DNA of 64,000 nt. Origin: Sinomicrobium pectinilyticum (GTDB lineage: Bacteria > Bacteroidota > Bacteroidia > Flavobacteriales > Flavobacteriaceae). The stretch covers positions 16,642-80,641 of the forward strand of contig NZ_RJTM01000120.1 in assembly GCF_003725735.1 (NCBI RefSeq), in the 5' to 3' direction. Numbering within the stretch: position 1 is the first letter of the stretch; every line of letters begins with the position of its first letter. The notes below the pieces were generated by a model, which worked only from the letters and a program-made list of their open reading frames with translations, did not search any database and had not been told where the DNA came from. The position numbers were made by a program, and so were the translations under genes. Shown here in pieces: positions 27,143 through 35,908 of the stretch.

Positions 27143-28471
27143 TTACGGATCGGGTTCTATGGTAACCTTAATTTGCTTGATACGTTTTTCGTCCAGGGCT
27201 TCTATAATAAACGTAAAGTTATGGAAGTTTATTTTTTCCCGGATACGTGGAAACTTTCCGGCGATTTCCAGTACAAATCCCGCGACAGTTTCGGATTCCC
27301 CCTTGTTTTCCTCAAAGATTTCCTCATTGTCCAGGCGTAGTACCCGGTAAAAGTCCTTCAGGGTTGTTTTTCCTTCAAAAACATAATTGTTTTCGTCCAG
27401 TTTGGAGAAAATAAGGTCTTCGTCGTCAAACTCATCACTTATATCGCCGACAATTTCTTCGATAATATCTTCCAGGGTAACCAGTCCGGAGGTGCCCCCG
27501 TATTCGTCCACCACGATGGCCAGGTGCATTTTCATTTCCTGGAATTCTTTCAGCAGGTCATCCAGTTTTTTGTTTTCGGGAACGAAATATGCTTCTCTTT
27601 TCAGCTTGGCCCAGTTAAAGGTCTTTTTGTCAATATGAGGTAGCAGGTCTTTTACGTACAATACGCCGGTAACATTATCTACATTATCCTTGAAAACGGG
27701 AATCCTCGAATATCCGTTCTTGACGATTTCGCGGATGACATCCGGAAACTTCATTTCTTCATTGAGCGCAAAAATGTCTATTCGCGGGCACATGACCTGC
27801 TTGGTATCCGTATTTCCGAACGAAACGATACCCTGGAGGATCTTTTGTTCTTCCTTGGTCGTGTCTTCTTCGGATGTCAGTTCCAGGGCATGCGATAGCT
27901 GGTCTACCGACAAGTTGGTTTTTTCCCTCCCCAGCCTGTCCTGCAGAAAAGAGGTGGAAGCTTTCATGGGAATACTGAAGGGAGCCAGCAGTTTATCGAG
28001 CACCATAAGAGGGTAAGCCATAAAGTGCACAAACTTGATGCGGTTACGGCTGGCATATATTTTTGGCAGTATTTCCCCGAACAGGAGTATCAGGGCTGTA
28101 GCTACAACTACTTCGAGCAGGAACCTCAGTTCCACCACATCGAAGATTTTCTGTTCCAGTCCCCCGAACATTGATTTACCAAGTGAACTAAACAGCAGCA
28201 CAATGGCAATATTTATAAAATTATTGGCTACCAGTATGGTGGCCAGTAACCTTTTAGGACGCTGCAGCAGTTTTACGATGAGGTTCCCCCGGGGAGTTTT
28301 AGAGGCTTCTTCTTCATTAAGATCGGTTTGTGTCATGGAAAAGAAAGCCACTTCCGCTCCCGACACCAATGCGGAGCAACCGAGTAATATTAAAAGTATG
28401 GCGAATTTAAAAATATCTACGCCTTCTGTATCGGAAAGAAAAATTAAAAAACTCGAGGGTTCAGGGTCCAA
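27143..28471 (-). CDS. gldE: Gliding-motility-associated CNNM/CBS membrane protein GldE
   Basis: A 442-residue inner-membrane protein of the CorC/CNNM type. The N-terminal DUF21 membrane domain (about 15-190, with GCSALVSGAEVAFFSM) is followed by two CBS domains (about 215-335, with VMCPRIDIFAL and MHLAIVVDEYGGTSGLVTLEDIIEEIVGD motifs). A CorC_HlyC C-terminal domain follows. In F. johnsoniae extra GldE partly compensates for gldB mutants. The start appears to be TTG (LDPEPSS), 25 bp after ssb, because no ATG precedes the first helix. Confidence 0.9.
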   Translation of the reverse strand: MDPEPSSFLIFLSDTEGVDIFKFAILLILLGCSALVSGAEVAFFSMTQTDLNEEEASKTPRGNLIVKLLQRPKRLLATILVANNFINIAIVLLFSSLGKSMFGGLEQKIFDVVELRFLLEVVVATALILLFGEILPKIYASRNRIKFVHFMAYPLMVLDKLLAPFSIPMKASTSFLQDRLGREKTNLSVDQLSHALELTSEEDTTKEEQKILQGIVSFGNTDTKQVMCPRIDIFALNEEMKFPDVIREIVKNGYSRIPVFKDNVDNVTGVLYVKDLLPHIDKKTFNWAKLKREAYFVPENKKLDDLLKEFQEMKMHLAIVVDEYGGTSGLVTLEDIIEEIVGDISDEFDDEDLIFSKLDENNYVFEGKTTLKDFYRVLRLDNEEIFEENKGESETVAGFVLEIAGKFPRIREKINFHNFTFIIEALDEKRIKQIKVTIEPDP

Positions 28472-28496
28472 TCGCTGCGAATTTGGTTAAACTTTA

Positions 28497-28955
28497 TTAA
28501 AACGGTAAATCGTCGTCCTCTCCCGTATCCTGGGGAGGAGTGGGATTATTACCGGCAGGCCTGTTTTCCGTTGAAGAGGAGGGGCCTGCCTGGGAGAAAT
28601 TATTATCACCGCTTTCTTTTTTGGTGGATAGAAAGGTGAAATCGGTTACCTGTATTTCCGTAGAATACCGGGTATTGCCGTCATCTCCCTGCCATTGTCT
28701 TGTTTTTATTCGTCCTTCTACATATATCTTGTCTCCTTTGCTCAGGTATTTTTCACAAACTTCAGCGGCTTTGTTGCGCACTACTATATTGTGCCATTCG
28801 GTATTGGTAACGCGTTCTCCGGTTTGCCTGTTCACATAAGTTTCATTAGTGGCCAGGGGGAAGCGCCCGATGGAATTTCCTCCTTCAAAATAATGCATTT
28901 TCACATCATCTCCCAAATGCCCTATCAGCATCACTTTGTTCAGCGTTCCACTCAT
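28497..28955 (-). CDS. ssb: Single-stranded DNA-binding protein
   Basis: A 152-residue protein. Residues 1-105 form an OB fold (NKVMLIGHLGDDVKMHYFEGG, WHNIVVRNKAAEVCEKYLSKGD, YVEGRIKTRQW). A Gly/Pro/Asn-rich disordered linker and the acidic tip DDDLPF, the docking peptide for replication and repair partners, complete it. It lies between mutY and gldE on the same strand, an arrangement common in flavobacteria. Confidence 0.97.
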   Translation of the reverse strand: MSGTLNKVMLIGHLGDDVKMHYFEGGNSIGRFPLATNETYVNRQTGERVTNTEWHNIVVRNKAAEVCEKYLSKGDKIYVEGRIKTRQWQGDDGNTRYSTEIQVTDFTFLSTKKESGDNNFSQAGPSSSTENRPAGNNPTPPQDTGEDDDLPF

Positions 28956-29016
28956 AATTATATGGTTCTATTTACTCAAAAATACTAAAAATTAGCTGTT
29001 TTTCCCGGTAAAGGAC

Positions 29017-30054
29017 TCAAAATTCATATTCACGCACAAAATTAGCAATTAAAACGGGGACGGGATACTCTTTTATCCGGGATTTGCGGATCCCTCCTTC
29101 GATATCGTTTTTCAGGTAAACGATCCAGAATGTGGCGTGTATATGTTGATGGGAAAGTTTATGTACCACATTTTCCTTGTTGTAAAGGGAAATTTCGAAC
29201 CGGTTTTCTCCGATGAGCTCCTTAAATTGCGGATGGCTTATAATTTCTTCTTCACTCATGGGTTTTTCCGTTTCCACCAGGGGAAATTCGTACAGGTGCT
29301 GCCATATGTCTTTTTCCCTCCTTTGAAAGAGCAGGGTGCGATGTTCGTTATGTACGATAAGGTAATTGAAATACCGGTGTTTTATCCTGGCATTCCTGAT
29401 TTTTACCGGGAGTTGGTCTACCAGGTTGTCTTTGAGGGCCACACAACCTGCATTCAGGGGGCATTCGGAGCATAACGGGGACCTGGGCTTGCATTGTACG
29501 GCACCGAATTCCATAATTCCCTGGTTAAAAGTAGCAGGGTCTTCCTTATCTATAAGTTCCTGTGCAAGTTCTTTGAAATATTTTATGCCCCGGCCGGAGT
29601 TTATAGGGGTGTCAATACCAAAATAGCGGGAAAGCACCCTGTATACGTTACCGTCCACTACCGGCGAAGCTTCGTTGAAGGATATGGATGCTATGGCACT
29701 TGCCGTATAATCTCCTACTCCTTTGAGTTTCAGAAGCTCTTTATAGGAAGAAGGGAACTCCCCTTTTCTTTCCCTGGCAATATATCCGGCGGTGTGATGC
29801 AGGTTTCTGGCCCTTGAGTAGTAACCAAGTCCCTGCCATAACTTGAGGACTTTTTCTTCTGTCGCATCGGCCAGGTCGAAGACTGTCGGAAAGGCTTTTT
29901 CAAACGCCAGATAATAAGGCAGCCCCTGATCTACCCGGGTTTGTTGTAACATGATCTCCGAAAGCCATATTTTGTAAGGGTCGGTGGTTTTTCGCCACGG
30001 CAGCTCGCGTTTATTCTGTCTATACCAGTCTATGATTACCTCTGAAAAAGTCAT
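29017..30054 (-). CDS. mutY: A/G-specific adenine glycosylase
   Basis: It removes adenine mispaired with 8-oxoguanine. The 345-residue protein has the catalytic Glu E33 (LSEIMLQQT), a helix-hairpin-helix (LKGVGDYTASAI, about 110-121) and the catalytic Asp D134 (PVVDGNVYRVLSR). A [4Fe-4S] cluster motif C-x6-C-x2-C-x5-C is at C188, C195, C198 and C204. The C-terminal NUDIX-like domain (about 225-345) reads the 8-oxoG. Numbering is about four less than in E. coli. It is the first gene of mutY-ssb-gldE-gldD. Confidence 0.97.
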   Translation of the reverse strand: MTFSEVIIDWYRQNKRELPWRKTTDPYKIWLSEIMLQQTRVDQGLPYYLAFEKAFPTVFDLADATEEKVLKLWQGLGYYSRARNLHHTAGYIARERKGEFPSSYKELLKLKGVGDYTASAIASISFNEASPVVDGNVYRVLSRYFGIDTPINSGRGIKYFKELAQELIDKEDPATFNQGIMEFGAVQCKPRSPLCSECPLNAGCVALKDNLVDQLPVKIRNARIKHRYFNYLIVHNEHRTLLFQRREKDIWQHLYEFPLVETEKPMSEEEIISHPQFKELIGENRFEISLYNKENVVHKLSHQHIHATFWIVYLKNDIEGGIRKSRIKEYPVPVLIANFVREYEF

Positions 30055-30070
30055 GTTTTTGAATATGGAT

Positions 30071-30078
30071 CAAAAGTA
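30071..30078 (-). promoter_or_regulatory. -7 element of the mutY promoter
   Basis: TACTTTTG on the minus strand, 17 bp upstream of the mutY ATG. No clear -33 partner at ideal spacing. Confidence 0.5.
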
Positions 30079-30137
30079 TAAAGTTTATATGGTTAAATTT
30101 TAATCAATTAGGGTTTAAATTTTGAGTAATTAATTTA

Positions 30138-30145
30138 TATATTTG
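30138..30145 (+). promoter_or_regulatory. -7 element of the HU gene promoter
   Basis: TATATTTG, a perfect TAnnTTTG, 41 bp upstream of the HU start. A TTTG lies at 30121-30124, closer than the usual spacing. Confidence 0.6.
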
Positions 30146-30186
30146 CATCCCCTAAAATTAATATAAGTTAATAAAACATAATAGAA

Positions 30187-30477
30187 ATGACGAAAGCAGA
30201 CATCGTAGCCAAGATTTCAGAAAAACTTGGTATGGAAAAAGGAGATGTGCAGGCCACAGTAGAATCTTTCATGGATGAAGTGAAAAATTCTTTGGAAAGC
30301 GGAGACAATGTGTATTTGCGAGGATTTGGCAGCTTTATTATTAAAACCAGAGCGGAGAAAACAGGTAGAAATATCTCCAAGAACACTACCATCAAAATAC
30401 CTGCTCACAATATCCCTGCATTTAAGCCTGCGAAAGTTTTTGTTGAGGGAGTAAAAACTAACGTGGAAGTTAAGTAA
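30187..30477 (+). CDS. HU-family DNA-binding protein
   Basis: A 96-residue nucleoid protein with the HU/IHF fold: MTKADIVAKISEKLGMEKGD at the N-terminus, the LRGFGSF core, and a beta-arm with KTGRNISKNTT followed by HNIPAFKPAKVF. It bends and packages DNA as a dimer. The length and the arm proline region are typical of HU, not IHF. It is followed after 26 bp by a very short basic gene, then by RNase G. Confidence 0.95.
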   Translation: MTKADIVAKISEKLGMEKGDVQATVESFMDEVKNSLESGDNVYLRGFGSFIIKTRAEKTGRNISKNTTIKIPAHNIPAFKPAKVFVEGVKTNVEVK

Positions 30478-30503
30478 GCAATATTAATTTAATCATACAG
30501 ACT

Positions 30504-30596
30504 ATGCCGAGTGGTAAAAAAAGAAAAAGACATAAGGTAGCTACGCATAAACGTAAAAAAAGGGCAAGAGCTAACCGACATAAAAAGAAAAAATAG
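30504..30596 (+). CDS. 30-residue Lys/Arg/His-rich small protein, ribosomal-protein-like
   Basis: An ATG-to-TAG frame of 30 codons starts MPSGKKRKRHKVATHKRKKR and continues to four terminal lysines. More than half of the residues are basic, with no acidic residue, as in the smallest ribosomal proteins. It sits between HU and RNase G, a position where I recall the same tiny frame in many Bacteroidota genomes, usually unannotated or hypothetical. I infer a ribosome- or RNA-binding role. Its identity with any of the phylum-specific small ribosomal proteins should be tested. It is easily missed because of its length. Confidence 0.75.
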   Translation: MPSGKKRKRHKVATHKRKKRARANRHKKKK

Positions 30597-30599
30597 GCT

Positions 30600-30623
30600 A
30601 GAGGCACACGATGGTGTGTCTCT
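30600..30623 (+). terminator. Hairpin after the small basic gene
   Basis: A 10-bp stem pairs 30600-30609 with 30614-30623 (one G-T pair) around GATG, followed by only a short T run. It may be a partial terminator. A second hairpin at 30707-30724 lies in the leader of the RNase G gene. Confidence 0.45.
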
Positions 30624-30787
30624 GCCGTTTTCAGCTTTAAGAATTATAAACGTTCATTGAAATAGAGACTTTGCCCGTAAGAGGATAAAGTTTCGCCGGG
30701 TTTAAACCTGCCTTTCAAGGCAGGAAACCTGTGAAAATTATTGTTTAATCCTTTCGTTCGCACACATACCGTAATGGTTACTGGCGA

Positions 30788-32353
30788 ATGGACATAAAAT
30801 CATTCAGAGTGAATAAGGAATTGATAGTAAGATCTGGTTCCTCTGACGTTGATTTTGCCTTGTTAAAGGATGGAAAACTAATAGAATTGCATAAGGAAGA
30901 GGACAGCAGTGATTTTGCTGTGGGCGATATTATGCTCGCCAAGATCAGAAAGCCTGTTTCCGGGCTTAATGCGGCCTTTGTAAATGTAGGGTATGAGAAA
31001 GATGCTTTTTTGCACTATCATGACCTCGGCCCCAAATTACCTTCTTTATTGAAATTCATTAAACGTGTAAGCACAGGTAAATTAAAAGACTTTTCATTAA
31101 AAGACTTCCCATTTGAAGAAGATATAGACAAGAACGGAAGCATTGTAAATGTGCTGAAATCCAATCAGTCTATATTGGTGCAGATTGTAAAAGAACCTAT
31201 TTCCACCAAAGGGCCCAGAATCAGTTCCGAGCTATCCATAGCCGGACGTTATCTGGTACTGGTACCTTTTTCCGACCGTATTTCGGTTTCGCAGAAAATT
31301 GAAAGCAAAGAGGAAAAAGACAGGTTGAAAAGGCTCGTGCAAAGCATCAGGCCCAAAGGGTTTGGTGTTATAGTTCGTACCGTTGCAGAAGGCAAAAAAG
31401 TCGCAGAACTGGATAAAGATTTACACAACCTATACCTTAGATGGATAGCCATGTGTAAAAAAATCCATAAAGCGGGACATCCGTCAAAAGTGCTCAGTGA
31501 GCTGAACCGGACAGCATCCATATTAAGGGATGTATTTAACGATTCGTTTACGGGTATTTATGTGGACGATGAAACGCTTTATTATCAAATTAAAGATTAT
31601 GTGCATGAAATCGCACCGGAAAAAGAATCTATCGTGAAATTACACGATCCCCGTATTCCCATATTCGAAAAATACGGGATAGAAAGGCAAATAAAGACTT
31701 CTTTCGGAAAAACCGTATCCATGAGTAAGGGCGCATACCTGGTTATTGAACATACCGAAGCCCTCCATGTGATAGATGTAAACAGTGGTAATCGCTCCAA
31801 CAAAGCCAAATCGCAGGAAGAAACCGCACTGGAAGTTAACCTGATAGCAGCAAGTGAAATTGCCAGGCAACTTCGGCTGCGCGATATGGGCGGAATAATT
31901 GTCGTCGATTTTATTGATATGACAAGACAGGAGAACCGCAAAAAACTCTATGACCATTTCAGAGAGGAAATGAAAGAAGACAGGGCCAAGCACAAGATCT
32001 TACCCCCCAGTAAATTTGGCCTGATACAAATTACGAGGCAGAGAGTGAGACCGGAAATGAATATTAAGACCAGGGAGGAAAATCCCAACGGTAACGGGGA
32101 AATAGAGGCCCCTATCTTAATTATAGACAAGATCTCTGCCGATCTTGAAAAAATTATACAGAATAAAAGCTTCAAAAACGGTATTGTACTTAATGTGCAT
32201 CCGTTTATTGCGGCATATTTAACCAAAGGATTTCCATCCATCCGTTCTAAGTGGTTCTTAGAACACAAAAAATGGGTAAAAATTTTACCAAGAGACGCTT
32301 ACACGTATTTGGAATACCGATTCAAAGATAAAAAGGGAACTATTTTATCTTAA
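30788..32353 (+). CDS. rng: Ribonuclease G/E-family endoribonuclease
   Basis: A 521-residue cytoplasmic endoribonuclease for rRNA and mRNA processing. An S1-type RNA-binding domain lies at about 36-125 (VGDIMLAKIRKPVSGLNAAFVNVG). The catalytic domain carries both metal-binding motifs, HVIDVNSGN and GGIIVVDFIDM. The CPxC zinc-link motif of E. coli RNase E/G is not visible, and the whole protein has a single cysteine. It also lacks the RNase E C-terminal scaffold, so it is RNase G-sized. It is followed directly by a strong terminator. Confidence 0.93.
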   Translation: MDIKSFRVNKELIVRSGSSDVDFALLKDGKLIELHKEEDSSDFAVGDIMLAKIRKPVSGLNAAFVNVGYEKDAFLHYHDLGPKLPSLLKFIKRVSTGKLKDFSLKDFPFEEDIDKNGSIVNVLKSNQSILVQIVKEPISTKGPRISSELSIAGRYLVLVPFSDRISVSQKIESKEEKDRLKRLVQSIRPKGFGVIVRTVAEGKKVAELDKDLHNLYLRWIAMCKKIHKAGHPSKVLSELNRTASILRDVFNDSFTGIYVDDETLYYQIKDYVHEIAPEKESIVKLHDPRIPIFEKYGIERQIKTSFGKTVSMSKGAYLVIEHTEALHVIDVNSGNRSNKAKSQEETALEVNLIAASEIARQLRLRDMGGIIVVDFIDMTRQENRKKLYDHFREEMKEDRAKHKILPPSKFGLIQITRQRVRPEMNIKTREENPNGNGEIEAPILIIDKISADLEKIIQNKSFKNGIVLNVHPFIAAYLTKGFPSIRSKWFLEHKKWVKILPRDAYTYLEYRFKDKKGTILS

Positions 32354-32356
32354 AAG

Positions 32357-32389
32357 AAACCACGCTGTAGTAATACGGCGTGGTTTTTT
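32357..32389 (+). terminator. Rho-independent terminator of rng
   Basis: Stem 32357-32369 pairs with 32374-32386 (one G-T pair) around the loop GTAA and runs into a T tract. It starts 4 bp after the rng stop codon. Confidence 0.9.
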
Positions 32390-32583
32390 GTTTTGTACAG
32401 CTTGCAATGCATTGCTGGTAATTCTTCCGTAAATCCGAGAAAACACATAACTTACCCCGGTACAAAAGGCAATCATTACATTAAAAGAACTCAGGACTAC
32501 CGACTAAAAAAACTTCGTAGCATTTACCCTTGCTTCATTTGCAATATTTTGCTTTTATTTGATCCGTTATTTAGTTTTTCCGG

Positions 32584-33084
32584 ATGATGAACAGAGAAAC
32601 CTTTACCGTAGACGAGGCCAGGCGAAAACTGGAGCACTACTGTGCTTACCGCGAGCGCTGCCATAAAGAGGTGGTGGCAAAACTCCGGGAGATGAACATG
32701 ATACCCCTGGCTGTCGATACCATAGTGGTACATCTTATTGAAAATGATTTTTTGAATGAGGAGCGGTTTGCAAGAAGTTTTGCCCGGGGGAAATTCCGGA
32801 TAAAGAAATGGGGTAAGAAGCGCATAGTGAGAGAACTGCAGGCAAGGGAAATATCTGCTCCCAATATCCGTGAGGGCCTTAAAGAAATTTCAGAAGAAGA
32901 TTACCTGGAAACATTCCACGAGATTGCCGAAAAGAAGTGGCAGCAGATAAAAGATACATTTCCCGGCGGTAAAAAACAAGCCGAAGCCCTGTTTCGGGGG
33001 AGAAAAAAGTTATCTGATTATCTTTTGTACAGGGGGTGGGAAAGCCATCTCGTATATGAAAAAATAAACACCCTCACCAGCTGA
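32584..33084 (+). CDS. recX: Regulatory protein RecX
   Basis: A 166-residue modulator of RecA filaments. It consists of three-helix repeats: RRKLEHYCAYRERCHKEVVAKL (about 14-35), an NDFLNEERFARSFARGKFRIKKWG segment typical of the family (about 56-80), and a third repeat ending in the C-terminus. recA is not in this window. The stop lies 13 bp from the convergent cupin-like gene. Confidence 0.9.
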   Translation: MMNRETFTVDEARRKLEHYCAYRERCHKEVVAKLREMNMIPLAVDTIVVHLIENDFLNEERFARSFARGKFRIKKWGKKRIVRELQAREISAPNIREGLKEISEEDYLETFHEIAEKKWQQIKDTFPGGKKQAEALFRGRKKLSDYLLYRGWESHLVYEKINTLTS

Positions 33085-33097
33085 ACCCGGGCCAGGC

Positions 33098-33976
33098 TCA
33101 GGTCTGTATGCCCAGTTCCCTGTGGGTTTTTATGATGGCCTGCTCATTTTTATAATCTATCCAGTCCTGTCCTTTCTGCCTGCGCATAAAGTTGTCGAAA
33201 TGGCGCATAATAAGCACATTATATGCTGCCTTTGCCAGGTTCAGGGGCTTACGCGGAAAAGCCCGAAGGCTCATGGAGAAGCCCGGGGTCAAATACTTCA
33301 TATAATGCCAGTATCCTTCCGGCATATAAAGCATTTCCCCGTGTTCCAGGTTGGCGATATACCCTTTTGCTTTTTTCAGGGCCGGCCATTTGTCATAATC
33401 CGGATGGTCAAAATCAATATCTTCCCTGGAAATAAGGGAATGCGGGATTTTGTACATATATCTGGTCTGGTCCGGGGGAAGGATAATACACTGCTTTTTG
33501 CCGTGAAAATGGAAGTGCAGTATATTGGAATAATCAATGTCGAAGTGCATGAATACCTTACTGTTTTTCCCTCCGAAAAACAGCATGGGCAGTTGTTTTA
33601 CCAGCTTAAGGCCTATATCGGGCCATTCGAAATCCTTTTGAAGTGCCGGTACTTCCTTCATAAGGTTGTATAAAAATATCCTGTAACTGGTAGGTTCCGT
33701 TTCAAGGAGTTTGATGTATTCGTGCATTTTCATTTTGGCATGCGGTTCGTTAAAACCGTCTTCATGGCTTACAGGCCGGTCATCGTACAGAGGTACCGTT
33801 TTGTCTCCGGCAATATGGTCTATGTAGTTGAGATGCCATTTTTCATACGCACCCCATTCTTTGGTAAGCTCCTGGATGACCACAGGCTTTTGGGGCTTTA
33901 CATACCGGGCTACAAAGTCCTCTTTTGTGATGTTTTTTACACGAGGGATTTCCTGTAGTTGCATACGAAAATACAT
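33098..33976 (-). CDS. Cupin-8/JmjC-like 2-oxoglutarate-dependent oxygenase
   Basis: A 292-residue protein of the cupin-like (Cupin_8) group related to FIH and JmjC hydroxylases. The facial triad for Fe(II) is visible as H144-F-D146 (VFMHFDIDYSN) and H224 (PEGYWHYMKY). The order and spacing fit the double-stranded beta helix. Such proteins hydroxylate protein or small-molecule substrates using oxygen and 2-oxoglutarate. The substrate here is unknown. The ATG four codons in (33964) is an equally good start. It is convergent with recX and has no operon partner. Confidence 0.85.
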   Translation of the reverse strand: MYFRMQLQEIPRVKNITKEDFVARYVKPQKPVVIQELTKEWGAYEKWHLNYIDHIAGDKTVPLYDDRPVSHEDGFNEPHAKMKMHEYIKLLETEPTSYRIFLYNLMKEVPALQKDFEWPDIGLKLVKQLPMLFFGGKNSKVFMHFDIDYSNILHFHFHGKKQCIILPPDQTRYMYKIPHSLISREDIDFDHPDYDKWPALKKAKGYIANLEHGEMLYMPEGYWHYMKYLTPGFSMSLRAFPRKPLNLAKAAYNVLIMRHFDNFMRRQKGQDWIDYKNEQAIIKTHRELGIQT

Positions 33977-34449
33977 TGAATTTTAACCGGGCAAAGTTAA
34001 AGAATTGTTTCAAAATTGTTTACATAAATTTTATTTAAGTGGTTTTTCCGTTATTACAAATGTCAGAAACTATGACATTTTGCCTGGATTGTTTCGCATA
34101 TAAAATATAAACGGATGCCGTATCCTTACCATGGTCCTTAAAATTCGAAAACACTCCCGAAGGTATCCTTTTGCTGTCTTTTTTGTATATCTTTATGTAA
34201 AGATATAATGAAAACCCGGTTGATAGCAATGTCATTACCAGTGCTGTGAACAAAGTAAAAACAGCGGGATGTCCGTAAAACAAGGGTAAATATTTAATAT
34301 GGTTTTCGGTTTTAACACCCTTTCGGAGGAAGAAACCGTACCGGCTTGTTCCCCTGAAGAATACGGTTATTGGTTAAAACTATACGGGCATTGACAGAAA
34401 CTGTTGAAAAGCAATAATACTTATCGTACTTTTGTATAAAAATTGCATT
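33977..34449. other. Gene-poor gap with a weak small-protein candidate
   Basis: A minus-strand frame at about 34035-34283 could encode a single-span membrane protein with the segment FTALVMTLLSTGFSLYLYI followed by basic residues. It has no ATG before the hydrophobic stretch; only TTG or other rare starts are available. I do not call it as a gene. The right end holds the sufE promoter. Confidence 0.3.
34404..34434 (+). promoter_or_regulatory. Promoter of the sufE-sufT gene group
   Basis: A -33 TTG (34404-34406) and a -7 TACTTTTG (34427-34434) are separated by 20 bases. The ATG of sufE follows 15 bp later. Confidence 0.65.
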
Positions 34450-34872
34450 ATGAGTATTAAGGATATTCAGGAAGAAATAGTTGGGGAGTTTTCCATGTTT
34501 GATGATTGGATGCAGCGTTACGAATATATGATAGAACTCGGCAAATCGCTTCCTCTTATCGATGAAGAATATAAGACAGATGACAATCTTATTAAAGGAT
34601 GCCAGAGCAAGGTATGGGTCCATGCAGAATTAAAAGGGGATAAACTGTGCTTTACGGCAGACAGCGATGCTATTATAACCAAAGGTATTATAGCCATTTT
34701 GGTAAGGGCTTTTTCCAATCAGTCACCCAAGGACATCATTGAAGCAGGCACACAGTTTATCGATGAAATAGGATTGAAAGAACACTTGTCCCCGACCCGT
34801 GCCAACGGATTGGTTAACATGATAAAGCAACTGAAAATGTATGCGATAGCATACCAGACACAGTTAAATTAA
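34450..34872 (+). CDS. sufE: Cysteine desulfuration protein SufE
   Basis: A 140-residue sulfur-transfer protein that accepts persulfide sulfur from SufS for Fe-S cluster assembly. The active cysteine is C51 in the invariant KGCQSKVWV segment. The ATG at 34450 is chosen over an in-frame start 18 bp earlier because that one lies inside the -7 promoter element. It is followed by the DUF59 gene sufT. The sufBCDS genes are not in the window. Confidence 0.95.
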   Translation: MSIKDIQEEIVGEFSMFDDWMQRYEYMIELGKSLPLIDEEYKTDDNLIKGCQSKVWVHAELKGDKLCFTADSDAIITKGIIAILVRAFSNQSPKDIIEAGTQFIDEIGLKEHLSPTRANGLVNMIKQLKMYAIAYQTQLN

Positions 34873-34923
34873 ACGCCGGTATAAAATAACAGACCGGTAA
34901 AAAAAGGATTAAACCTGAGAATT

Positions 34924-35253
34924 ATGAGTGCAGAAACAACTATAGATACTACAGAACTGGGAGAAAAGATCGTTAAAGTACTGAAGACGATATACGATCC
35001 GGAAATTCCGGTGGACATCTACGAACTGGGCCTCATATATGATGTCTTTGTTAACGAAGATTACGACGTAAAGATATTGATGACTCTTACTACGCCCAAT
35101 TGTCCCGTAGCGGAAACACTTCCTGTAGAAGTGGAGGAAAAGGTAAAATCTATTGACGGGTTAAAAGATGTGGAAGTGGAAATCACCTTCGATCCGCCCT
35201 GGAGCCAGGAGCTGATGAGTGAGGAGGCTAAATTGGAATTGGGATTGCTTTAA
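34924..35253 (+). CDS. sufT: SufT/MIP18-type DUF59 Fe-S assembly factor
   Basis: A 109-residue DUF59 protein that helps mature Fe-S proteins, of the PaaD/SufT/MIP18 fold. It shows IYDPEIPVDIYELGLIYDV and the conserved cysteine C60 in TTPNCPVAE. It ends DPPWSQELMSEEAKLELGLL, a typical family tail. It lies 51 bp after sufE and 48 bp before the DUF2480 gene on the same strand, so an operon is likely. Confidence 0.9.
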   Translation: MSAETTIDTTELGEKIVKVLKTIYDPEIPVDIYELGLIYDVFVNEDYDVKILMTLTTPNCPVAETLPVEVEEKVKSIDGLKDVEVEITFDPPWSQELMSEEAKLELGLL

Positions 35254-35301
35254 TCAGAGCGGGCGCACCTATGTTATGCCCGTTATTATTTGCAGAAGAA
35301 G

Positions 35302-35805
35302 ATGGCTGAAGAAATTGTAAATCGTGTAGCACAGAGCAAACTTGTGACCATAGATCCCGGAGATTATTATCCCGAGGGAAAGAGGATACAACTAGATATT
35401 AAAGACTGGTTGTACGAGGGCTTTATACTCAGGGAAAAAGATTTCCGGCAGGCACTCAAAGAACATGACTGGGGCCGGTATGAGGGGGCCTTCGTGGCAC
35501 TTACCTGTTCTGCCGATGCCATTATCCCCGCATGGGCCTTTATGCTGGTAACTTCTCATTTAACTCCCTATTCCCGGAAAGTCGTGGTTGGAGATATAGA
35601 GTTACTGGAAACGGCTGTTTACCGGGATGCCCTGGAAAAAGTAGATTTCAAACAGTATAATGACCTTCCTGTTATTGTGCGCGGTTGTGCCGAAAAGCCT
35701 GTTCCCCAGAATGCCTATATTATGTTGGTGGAAGAACTTCGCAAATTCGCAAAAAGCGTGATGTACGGAGAAGCGTGTTCTTCCGTTCCGTTATTTAAAC
35801 GATAA
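35302..35805 (+). CDS. DUF2480 family protein
   Basis: A 167-residue soluble protein of a Bacteroidota-restricted family of unknown function. Recognisable segments are LDIKDWLYEGFILREKDFR, AIIPAWAFMLV and RGCAEKPVPQNAY. The ATG at 35302 is preferred to a TTG 12 bp upstream. It follows sufT directly, which hints at a link to Fe-S metabolism, but this is inference only. Confidence 0.85.
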   Translation: MAEEIVNRVAQSKLVTIDPGDYYPEGKRIQLDIKDWLYEGFILREKDFRQALKEHDWGRYEGAFVALTCSADAIIPAWAFMLVTSHLTPYSRKVVVGDIELLETAVYRDALEKVDFKQYNDLPVIVRGCAEKPVPQNAYIMLVEELRKFAKSVMYGEACSSVPLFKR

Positions 35806-35846
35806 AAACGTGCACTTTATCCTCGTCTTGTGTTAAAAAACTTCTT

Positions 35847-35854
35847 ACTTTTGT
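35847..35854 (+). promoter_or_regulatory. -7 element before the DUF3078 gene
   Basis: TACTTTTG, 54 bp upstream of the start, with TTG at 35829-35831 as a possible, short-spaced -33. It suggests the gene can be transcribed apart from the suf genes. Confidence 0.5.
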
Positions 35855-35908
35855 CAGAACAAAAAGTCCGAATTACGTTTGCGGGCTTAAAAATTAAAAA
35901 GTAAGAAG

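Noticed and set aside
34035..34283. Minus-strand frame with a hydrophobic segment
   Set aside because: No ATG before the hydrophobic stretch and no known family; kept only as a note in the gap description.
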